12,859 nucleotides of DNA. Origin: Nitriliruptoraceae bacterium (GTDB lineage: Bacteria; Actinomycetota; Nitriliruptoria; Nitriliruptorales; Nitriliruptoraceae). The DNA lies in the NCBI GenBank assembly GCA_007125475.1, contig SLDB01000094.1:1-12859 (forward strand), given 5' to 3'. How positions within the stretch are numbered: position 1 is the stretch's first letter; the number at the start of each line of letters is the position of its first letter. The notes beneath the pieces were generated by a model. The model ran no database searches, was not told the origin of the DNA, and was given only the letters and a program-made list of their open reading frames with translations. The translations under genes were made by a program, and so were the position numbers. Below are positions 6,399 to 11,970 of the stretch, piece after piece.

Positions 6399-6917
6399 CT
6401 AGGCCGTGACATCCGGTCGGGGATCGGCGGGGACTCCCCCGCCGCTGAGCACCGATGCCGAGGTGATCTGTGCGGCGAGGTCGGTGAGGAAGCCGAACAT
6501 CGTCGACCGGGCCACCCGTCGCAGCGCGACCGCGTCCGCGGCGGAGCCCAACGCCCCACCGGGCGGCCGGTACCAGCCGTCGAGGATGAGGGTCCCGTGG
6601 GTGTCGTCGACCCGGTGCAGGCCGAGCTCGCCGTCGAAGGAGGGCAACAGGCGGTCGAACGCCCCCGCCCCGACGCCTTCGGGGGCCGGCTCCCACGACA
6701 ACGAACGCCACCACGTCGACCCGGCCCGCCACGGCGGGCCGACCGCGACGGCGACCACCCGGGTCACACCACCGCCACGGACGGGGACCGCCCACCGGTC
6801 GGCGGCGCCATCACGTCGCGACGCCGGGAGCCACCGTGACGGGTCGGCGGCGAACACCTGGCCCAGAGCCGTCACGTCACCCACCACGGGGAGGAACGTC
6901 CGTACCGAACTCGTCAC
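6399..6917 (-). CDS. Hypothetical protein, possibly SRPBCC/START-like
   Basis: I do not recognise this 172-residue protein with certainty. It has no signal peptide or membrane segment and no cysteine. An N-terminal helix-like region (TALGQVFAADPSRWLP) is followed by alternating strand-like segments. The C-terminal half reads HGTLILDGWYRPPGGALG, then a long amphipathic helix (about ADAVALRRVARSTMFGFLTDLAAQI). That strand-then-long-helix ending, with Y-x-P-P-G-G-x-L-G, resembles polyketide-cyclase/SRPBCC proteins, which bind hydrophobic ligands. Two adjacent GTG codons could start it. AGGAGG at 6924-6929 is six bases from the one at 6917 but three from the one at 6920, so 6917 is chosen. A DosR-box-like site lies about 50 bp upstream, suggesting membership of the neighbouring regulator's regulon. 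Confidence 0.7.
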   Translation of the reverse strand: MTSSVRTFLPVVGDVTALGQVFAADPSRWLPASRRDGAADRWAVPVRGGGVTRVVAVAVGPPWRAGSTWWRSLSWEPAPEGVGAGAFDRLLPSFDGELGLHRVDDTHGTLILDGWYRPPGGALGSAADAVALRRVARSTMFGFLTDLAAQITSASVLSGGGVPADPRPDVTA

Positions 6918-6923
6918 CACACA

Positions 6924-6929
6924 CCTCCT
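6924..6929 (-). promoter_or_regulatory. Ribosome binding site choosing between two adjacent GTG starts
   Basis: CCTCCT on the plus strand gives AGGAGG on the coding strand. Its spacing is six bases to the GTG ending at 6917 and only three to the one at 6920, favouring the former. Confidence 0.7.
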
Positions 6930-6967
6930 CGACCTCCCCGACGTTACGACTCCGACCGTCGACCCGA

Positions 6968-6987
6968 TCAGGGCTCAAAGTCCCGAC
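6968..6987 (-). promoter_or_regulatory. DosR-box-like operator upstream of the hypothetical gene
   Basis: Read on the minus strand, the core is GGGACTTT-GAGCCC (6971-6984). Against the DosR consensus 20-mer I count 14 of 20 matches: the left half-site (S-GGGACT-WW) is perfect and the right half-site is degenerate. Its centre lies about 34 bp upstream of the possible -10 TAACGT (6941-6946), which places it near -45 relative to the likely transcription start, where DosR activator sites usually lie. A DosR-like regulator is encoded two genes away. Binding is not shown by sequence alone. Confidence 0.5.
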
Positions 6988-7040
6988 ACGGCAGGACGTT
7001 GGGCGCCCCGGCGGGTGGTTGACAGTCCCCCCGCCTCCGC

Positions 7041-7108
7041 CTAAACATCACTCTCATGCTAATGGTTGTTGCTCCGGAAATGTTATTGACGCCACACAGA
7101 TTTTCCGG
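7041..7108. promoter_or_regulatory. AT-rich island with inverted repeat upstream of the heme-copper operon
   Basis: This 68-bp segment is about 44% GC by my count, against well over 65% around it. It contains a perfect 7-bp inverted repeat, CCGGAAA (7074-7080) and TTTCCGG (7102-7108), with a 21-bp spacer. TTGAC at 7086-7090, between the arms, could be part of a -35. It is the natural promoter/operator zone for the plus-strand operon beginning at 7249. I could not place a confident -10, and the regulator is unknown. Confidence 0.5.
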
Positions 7109-7248
7109 CAGAACCAAGCGGTATGGGAGGAGGTCGTGGGCCGACCTGGGGGGCGTGAAGCCGCGCCCCGACGGCGGACGTCACGGCCACCGGCGGCGAG
7201 TTCGGGCCGGGTCACGACACGACGCACCCGTGGACAGGAGAGCGCCCC

Positions 7249-7401
7249 GTGGACGACGTATCCGATGAGGTCCCCTGGCAGCAACGCGCCCTCGACAACA
7301 TCTGGGTGCTGATCGTGATCAGCCTCGTGGTGCCCGGCCTGCTCTACCTCGGCTGGGGCCTGTGGGAGCTCGCCGAACTCCCCACATGGGGAGGTGGCTG
7401 A
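7249..7401 (+). CDS. 50-residue single-helix membrane protein, candidate small oxidase subunit
   Basis: This short gene starts with GTG at 7249, with AGGAG eight bases upstream. It encodes a charged N-terminus (MDDVSDEVPWQQRALDN), one hydrophobic helix (about residues 18-39, including IWVLIVISLVVPGLLYLGWG) and a short tail ending in TWGGG. It lies 74 bp ahead of the CuA subunit II gene on the same strand. B-type (ba3) oxidases such as that of Thermus contain a one-helix subunit IIa, and many oxidase operons begin with a tiny membrane ORF, so a structural or assembly subunit is likely. I recognise no family motif; the functional link is from position, topology and the clean start signal. Confidence 0.72.
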   Translation: MDDVSDEVPWQQRALDNIWVLIVISLVVPGLLYLGWGLWELAELPTWGGG

Positions 7402-7475
7402 CCCCTGCGCCAACTGCCCGGTGACCGCGACCGAATCCCCGCCTGTGAGACGGCCGACACCTCGAGGAGGCCCAC

Positions 7476-8093
7476 GTGGCCAGCGACGACCCCAACGACG
7501 GCGCCCCCACCGGCAAGGGCCCCGGCCCCGCCCACCACGGCGACGACACCGAGTTGAGCACCCTCCTCCCACCTCGCCGACGATGGTGGACCGCGCTGGG
7601 ACCGGACGAGCGCCGGTGGCTGACGATCGCGTTCGTGTGGTGCCTGATCCTGTTCACGGGGATGTACGTCTGGATGGGGATCGGCGATCAGCAGACCCCG
7701 ATCGAGTCGTACCGCATCGAGCCCGACGACTTCGCGGCCGAGGTCGAGGCGTTCGTCGACGAGCACCAGATCGGTGAACGTGAGGGCGCCGCGGTGGTGG
7801 CCCCGCCTCCGGGGAGCGACGTCTTCCTGCAGGCGAACCAGTTCGCGTTCCGCCCGGTCCTGCAACTCGAGCGTGACGAGACCTACCGCCTCCTGGTGTC
7901 GTCCACCGACGTGCAGCACGGCCTGTCGCTGCAGCCGGTGAACCTCAACTTCCAGGTGCTGCCCGGCTACCTGTACGTGATCGAGATCACCCCCGACCGC
8001 ACCGGGGAGTTCCCGATCATATGCAACGAGTACTGCGGGCTGGGCCATCACGTGATGACCGGACTGATCGTCGTCGACGGCGAGGAGGCCTGA
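7476..8093 (+). CDS. CuA-containing subunit II of a ba3-like heme-copper oxidase/NO reductase
   Basis: The 205-residue protein starts with GTG at 7476, with GAGGAGG five bases upstream. A polar cytoplasmic N-terminus leads to one membrane helix (about 48-68), then an extracytoplasmic cupredoxin. The binuclear CuA ligands are all present: H148 in STDVQHGLSL and the loop C183-N-E-Y-C187-G-L-G-H191 with M194. This loop and the single helix resemble ba3-type (B-family) subunit II more than the two-helix aa3 type. It should accept electrons from a cytochrome c or cupredoxin and pass them to subunit I. Its stop is two bases before the subunit I start, and its last codons contain that gene's ribosome binding site, so the two are co-translated. 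CuA-bearing NO reductases also use such a subunit, so this gene alone does not decide the substrate. Confidence 0.93.
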   Translation: MASDDPNDGAPTGKGPGPAHHGDDTELSTLLPPRRRWWTALGPDERRWLTIAFVWCLILFTGMYVWMGIGDQQTPIESYRIEPDDFAAEVEAFVDEHQIGEREGAAVVAPPPGSDVFLQANQFAFRPVLQLERDETYRLLVSSTDVQHGLSLQPVNLNFQVLPGYLYVIEITPDRTGEFPIICNEYCGLGHHVMTGLIVVDGEEA

Positions 8094-8095
8094 CC

Positions 8096-9871
8096 ATGAC
8101 CACGCTCACCGCTCCGCCGTCACGGGTCTGCAACGTCACCGGGTTCGTGATCGACCGCAACGGGCAGCGCCTGGCACTGGCCAACGTCGTCGCCGGGGTC
8201 GTCCTGCTGGCCTTCGGTGGCTCCCTGGCGATCCTCATCGCGCTCCAGCGGCAGGGCCTGCCGATCAGCGATGACTGGTGGTACCGGCTGGTGGCGAGCC
8301 ACGGCGCCACGATGCTGCTGTTCTGGCTGTTGCTGTTCGAGGTCGGCGCCCTCTACTGGGGCTCGACGATGCTCCTCAACGCGCGGATGCGCCTGCCCCG
8401 CCTCGCCTGGGCGAACTTCGCGATGATGGTCGTGGGGATACTCATGGCCCAGTGGGCGATGCTCACCGGTCGGGCCACCGTGATGTTCACCGCCTACCCG
8501 CCGCTCACCGCGCACTGGGCCTACTACCTCGGCGTGCTGCTGTTCGCCGTCGGTGTGCTGGTCGCGTGCATCTTGTTCTTCACCAACGTCCTCACCGCCC
8601 GGCGCGAACGCACCTACGAGGGATCGCTGCCGCTGGTCGTCTACGGCCTCGTCGCTGCGGCCGTGATCGCGCTGTACTCGCTGCTCACCGGCGCGGTGGC
8701 GTACGGGCTGCTGTTCCTGCAGTCGGTCGGCGTCATCGAGAACGTCGACCCGGCGACGTACCGGCTGTTCTTCTGGGGCATCGGCCACGGCGCGCAGCAG
8801 GTCAACCTCGCCGCGATGGTGGCGGTGTGGTACGCGCTGGTTGGCTTCACCCTCGGTGGCCGGCCCGTCAACGAGGGGTTGAGCCGGTTCGCGTTCCTGC
8901 TCTTGATCGCGTTCATCCACCTGGGGGCGGTGCACCACCTCTTGGTCGACCCGGGGCTCGGCACCAGCCACCGCATCATGAACACCAGCTACCTGCTGTA
9001 CCTCGCGGTGCTCGCCAGCCTCATCCACGCCTTCTCGATCCCTGCGGCGATGGAGGTGGCCCAACGGGAGCGCGGCTACACCCAGCGCCTGTTCACCTGG
9101 CTGAAGAAGGCACCGTGGCGCGAGCCGGGGTTCTCCTCGCTGGTGCTCTCGATCGTGTACTTCGGCTTCATCGCCGGGGTGACGGGGGTGCTGATGGGGA
9201 CGATGCAGCTGAACATGCTGATCCACAACACGCTGTTCGTCGTCGGCCACTTCCACGCCACGGTCGTCTCCGGCACGACCCTGGCGTTCATGGGGATCTC
9301 CTACTACCTGTTGCCGCTGCTCTCCCAGCGCCGCCTGGTCGGGGTGAGGATGGCCCGCTGGCAGCCCTACGTCTTCGCCGGGGGGCTGGTCATCCTCACC
9401 GCCGCGATGCTCGTCGCCGGTCAGCTGGGCGTGCCGCGACGGGTCGCCGACCTGGAGTACAGCGGCTCACCGATCGGGGTCACGCTGTTCGAGACCGGGC
9501 CGACCCCGGCGATCATGCTCATCGTCTCGATCGGCGCGCTCATGGCCGTCGCCGGCGGGATCATGTACGTCGCCGTGATGGTGCTCACCCTCCTCAAGGG
9601 GGAGCACACCGACCGGCCGGACGCCGGGCTGGGCTTCGCCTTCGGCACCCCCGAACGCGAGCGCCGGGCCGCCGCGCAGGAGGAGGCCGCGGTGGCGACC
9701 GCGCAGGCCACCCTCACCGCCGAGGCCCCCACCGAGGACCGCCGCCCCCGTCGCTGGGCGAAGTTCGAGGCACCGGGGACCTACGTGCTGGTCCTCGGGT
9801 TCCTCGCCTGGTTCGTGGTGATGTACCTCGTCGCCCACCTCAACCTCGCACGCGCCTGGCCGGTCGGATGA
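8096..9871 (+). CDS. Heme-copper superfamily subunit I lacking the active-site tyrosine; putative CuA-type NO reductase
   Basis: This 591-residue integral membrane protein has about 13 predicted helices, the last after a charged linker (about 501-556). Its ligands fit a B-family oxidase: H69 and H387 for low-spin heme, H385 for the high-spin heme (VVGHFHATV), and H231 with H280/H281 (VHHLLVDPG) for the second metal. The key motif departs from oxygen reductases. Helix VI reads G-H231-G-A-Q-Q235, where oxidases have H-P-x-x-Y with a cross-linked His-Tyr. Loss of that tyrosine is characteristic of nitric oxide reductases, including those derived from oxygen reductases (eNOR, sNOR and relatives), several of which carry CuA subunits. 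So 2 NO to N2O is the favoured reaction; a modified O2 reductase is the alternative. ATG at 8096 follows AGGAGG by seven bases; an upstream in-frame start at 8021 is rejected. It overlaps ctaB by ATGA. Confidence 0.9.
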   Translation: MTTLTAPPSRVCNVTGFVIDRNGQRLALANVVAGVVLLAFGGSLAILIALQRQGLPISDDWWYRLVASHGATMLLFWLLLFEVGALYWGSTMLLNARMRLPRLAWANFAMMVVGILMAQWAMLTGRATVMFTAYPPLTAHWAYYLGVLLFAVGVLVACILFFTNVLTARRERTYEGSLPLVVYGLVAAAVIALYSLLTGAVAYGLLFLQSVGVIENVDPATYRLFFWGIGHGAQQVNLAAMVAVWYALVGFTLGGRPVNEGLSRFAFLLLIAFIHLGAVHHLLVDPGLGTSHRIMNTSYLLYLAVLASLIHAFSIPAAMEVAQRERGYTQRLFTWLKKAPWREPGFSSLVLSIVYFGFIAGVTGVLMGTMQLNMLIHNTLFVVGHFHATVVSGTTLAFMGISYYLLPLLSQRRLVGVRMARWQPYVFAGGLVILTAAMLVAGQLGVPRRVADLEYSGSPIGVTLFETGPTPAIMLIVSIGALMAVAGGIMYVAVMVLTLLKGEHTDRPDAGLGFAFGTPERERRAAAQEEAAVATAQATLTAEAPTEDRRPRRWAKFEAPGTYVLVLGFLAWFVVMYLVAHLNLARAWPVG

Positions 9872-10770
9872 CCGACCTGCCGGCACACGCCGGCCCGGTG
9901 CCGCTGACGTGGCACCGGGCCGGCGAGTACGTGTCACTCACCAAACCGCGGATCATCGAGTTGCTGCTGGTGACCACGGTCCCGTCGATGCTGCTGGCCG
10001 CCGGCGGGTGGCCGGGGACCGGGCTGCTGGCCGCGACGGTCGTCGGCGGTGCGCTGGTCTCCGGATCGGCCCACGCGACGAACATGGTGATGGAGCGCGA
10101 CATCGACGCCGCGATGCGGCGCACCGCCCACCGCCCCATCCCGTCGGGGAGGATCGCCCCGCGTGACGCCACGGTGTTCGCGGCCGTCCTGCTCCTCGTC
10201 GGCACCGCCCTGATGCTCGCCGTCGCGGGGGTGCTCGCCGCGGCCCTCACCGTCGGGGCCTGGGTGTGGTACGTCGGGATCTACACGTGGTGGCTGAAGC
10301 GCCGCAGCACCCAGAACATCGTGATCGGTGGCGTCGCCGGGGCCGCCCCCCCGCTGATCGGGTGGGCCGCCGTCACCGGCACCGTGCAGGCACCGGCGCT
10401 GGTGCTGTTCGCCGTGGTGGTGCTGTGGACGCCGACGCACTTCTGGGCGCTGGCGATCGGGACCGGCACCGACTACGCGAAGGCTGGGGTGCCGATGCTC
10501 CCGTCGGTACAGGGGCCGGCGGCCGCGGCCCGCCACGGCGCCGGCTACGCCGCGGCCACGGCGGTGACCGCGGCGTCGCTCCCCCTCACCGGTGTCGGCG
10601 GGGTGTGGCTCGGTGTCGTCCTCGGCGTCCTCGGCGTCGTGTTCGTCGGCAGCGCGCTCCGCGTCGTCGCCGACCCACGGCCGGCGACGTCGTGGCGCCA
10701 TTTCCACACCTCGAACCTCTACCTCGCCGTGCTCTTCGTCGTCGTCGCGGTCGCCGCGCTGCTGCCGTGA
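9868..10770 (+). CDS. ctaB: Protoheme IX farnesyltransferase (heme O synthase)
   Basis: This 300-residue UbiA-superfamily prenyltransferase has about nine membrane helices. It transfers a farnesyl group to heme b to make heme O at the cytoplasmic membrane. It shows SLTKPRIIELL (23-33), the first aspartate motif N72-x3-ERD78-x-D80 followed by MRRTAHRPIPSGRI, then LKRRSTQNIVIGGVAGAAPPLIGW and HFWALAI...DYAKAGVPMLP, the standard CtaB set. The ATG overlaps the subunit I stop (ATGA), indicating translational coupling. Its presence inside this operon implies that the reductase uses a farnesylated heme (O, A or a derivative), unlike canonical cNOR/qNOR, which use only heme b. No heme A synthase (ctaA) is in the window. 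Length and motifs are complete. Confidence 0.95.
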   Translation: MTDLPAHAGPVPLTWHRAGEYVSLTKPRIIELLLVTTVPSMLLAAGGWPGTGLLAATVVGGALVSGSAHATNMVMERDIDAAMRRTAHRPIPSGRIAPRDATVFAAVLLLVGTALMLAVAGVLAAALTVGAWVWYVGIYTWWLKRRSTQNIVIGGVAGAAPPLIGWAAVTGTVQAPALVLFAVVVLWTPTHFWALAIGTGTDYAKAGVPMLPSVQGPAAAARHGAGYAAATAVTAASLPLTGVGGVWLGVVLGVLGVVFVGSALRVVADPRPATSWRHFHTSNLYLAVLFVVVAVAALLP

Positions 10771-11942
10771 GCGCCACCGGGGCCCGGCTGGCGGGGCTGG
10801 CCATGCTCGTGGCAGTGGCCATCCTCGCCACGCCGGAGCGGGCCGAGGCCCACACCCGGACCCAGGAGGTCACCAACGTCGTCAGCGCGCTGACCACCGA
10901 GCCGGAGATCGACGGGGTGTCCTGGACGGTCCACACCGGGGGCTTGTTGATCACCGCCGAGAACCGCACCGACGCCGTCCTCGTCGTCCGCGGCTACGAC
11001 GGCGAGCCCTACCTGCGGATCGGCCCGCAGGGGGTGGAACGCAACCGTCGCTCCCCGACGACCTACCTCAACGACGAGCGGTTCACCGCGCGCACCGGCC
11101 GTGACGTCGCCGACCGCGCCCCGGCGATGCCCACCGACGTCGACCCGGACGCCGAACCCGAGTGGGTCGCCCACCGCGACGAGCCGGTGGCGACCTGGCA
11201 CGACCACCGGACCCACTGGATGTCACCGGCGCCGCCGAGGTTCGTCGAGGCCTCGCCGGTGTCGCGGGCGGCGATGCGCATGCGACTGGTGGGGCCGATC
11301 GGCGTGGCGGGGAGCGACGCCGGGGTGTTCGCGACGTGGGAGGTCCCCGCGGAACTCGACGGTCGCCCGGCCGGCGTCACCGGCGAGCTCGCCTGGCAGG
11401 ACCCGCCACCGATGTGGCCGTGGCTGCTGGCGGCCCTGGTGCTGACGACGCCGGCGGTGGCCGGTTGGCGCCGCCTCGACTCCGATCTGATGGTCCGGCC
11501 GGCTGCAGTCGTGGTCGCCACGGTCGCGGTGGTCAACGGGGTCCACCTGGTCGACGACGTGCTGGCCTGGCCGACACCCGTCGTCGACGAGCTCTTCGGC
11601 GTCCTGCACACCGCGACGTTCCTCGCCGCCGGGCTCGGCGGCGCGGTGTGGGCCTGGTCGGTCACCGGGGGTCGCCGCCTGGCACTGGGGATCGCCTCGG
11701 GCGCCCTCCTCTACCACCAGGGGGTGGTGCACCTGCCGATGCTCGCCGCCTCCCAGTTCCCGACGGTGTGGCCGCCGCAGCTGGTCCGCCTCACCGTGGC
11801 GCTCGGCATCATGCAGGCGCTATGGGTGGGGGTCGTACTGCTGCGCACCGCCCGAGCGGGCGATCGGGTCGCGACGACGGTCCCCGAGCAGCCACCGGCA
11901 ACGGCGGCGGACGCCGACCGGCACCCGTCGATGCGCCCCTGA
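10767..11942 (+). CDS. Exported/membrane protein of unknown function with N-terminal histidine and His-rich motif
   Basis: The 391-residue protein starts with GTG at 10767, overlapping the ctaB stop (GTGA). A signal peptide (about 1-28, LAGLAMLVAVAILATPERAEA) would leave a mature chain starting with H29, as in copper proteins that use an amino-terminal histidine brace (CopC, LPMO-like). A roughly 185-residue extracytoplasmic domain follows. It contains YLRIGPQGVERNRRSPTTY and the cluster H145-D-H147-R-T-H150-W-M152, a plausible metal site. Five hydrophobic helices lie between about 216 and 360, with His260, His281, His317 and His322 in or near them, then a polar tail. I do not know a named family, though proteins with this layout occur in actinomycetes. 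Being last in the operon, it could deliver copper to CuA or the active site, or aid assembly. Function is inference; the ORF is firm. Confidence 0.8.
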   Translation: MSATGARLAGLAMLVAVAILATPERAEAHTRTQEVTNVVSALTTEPEIDGVSWTVHTGGLLITAENRTDAVLVVRGYDGEPYLRIGPQGVERNRRSPTTYLNDERFTARTGRDVADRAPAMPTDVDPDAEPEWVAHRDEPVATWHDHRTHWMSPAPPRFVEASPVSRAAMRMRLVGPIGVAGSDAGVFATWEVPAELDGRPAGVTGELAWQDPPPMWPWLLAALVLTTPAVAGWRRLDSDLMVRPAAVVVATVAVVNGVHLVDDVLAWPTPVVDELFGVLHTATFLAAGLGGAVWAWSVTGGRRLALGIASGALLYHQGVVHLPMLAASQFPTVWPPQLVRLTVALGIMQALWVGVVLLRTARAGDRVATTVPEQPPATAADADRHPSMRP

Positions 11943-11950
11943 CCGGGGCG
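11934..11950. terminator. Short hairpin between convergent genes
   Basis: CGCCCC (11934-11939) and GGGGCG (11945-11950) pair around a five-base loop that contains the stop codon of the upstream gene. Only 28 bp separate the two convergent genes, so any terminator must lie here. The stem is short and lacks a T-run, so confidence is low. Confidence 0.35.
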
Positions 11951-11970
11951 AACGCCGGGGACGATCGGCC

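Larger units (their letters stand above)
6918..7248. other. Divergent intergenic region between the hypothetical gene and the oxidase-like operon
   Basis: This stretch of about 330 bp carries no gene I can support. It contains the AGGAGG site for the minus-strand gene (6924-6929), a possible -10 (ACGTTA on the plus strand, 6941-6946), the DosR-like box (6968-6987) and an AT-rich island with an inverted repeat (7041-7108). The stretch from 7111 to 7248 is GC-rich and featureless apart from the ribosome binding site AGGAG just before 7249. Short frames within it lack coding character. Confidence 0.65.

Noticed and set aside
7123..7158. Tiny leader peptide starting at an ATG before the reductase operon
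   Set aside because: Eleven codons with no ribosome binding site and no attenuator-like structure after it.
8021..8095. Longer start for subunit I beginning at 8021
   Set aside because: The extra 25 residues are Arg/Asp-rich and overlap the end of the CuA subunit. AGGAGG sits seven bases before the ATG at 8096.
8120..9256. 378-residue minus-strand open frame opposite subunit I
   Set aside because: It is hydrophilic and His/Glu/Arg-rich, and mirrors the membrane-protein codons. No ribosome binding site or family character.
8278..9867. Apparent fusion of a long unknown N-terminus to CtaB in one frame
   Set aside because: The frame upstream of 9868 is out-of-frame reading of subunit I. CtaB homology and the ATGA overlap place the start at 9868.
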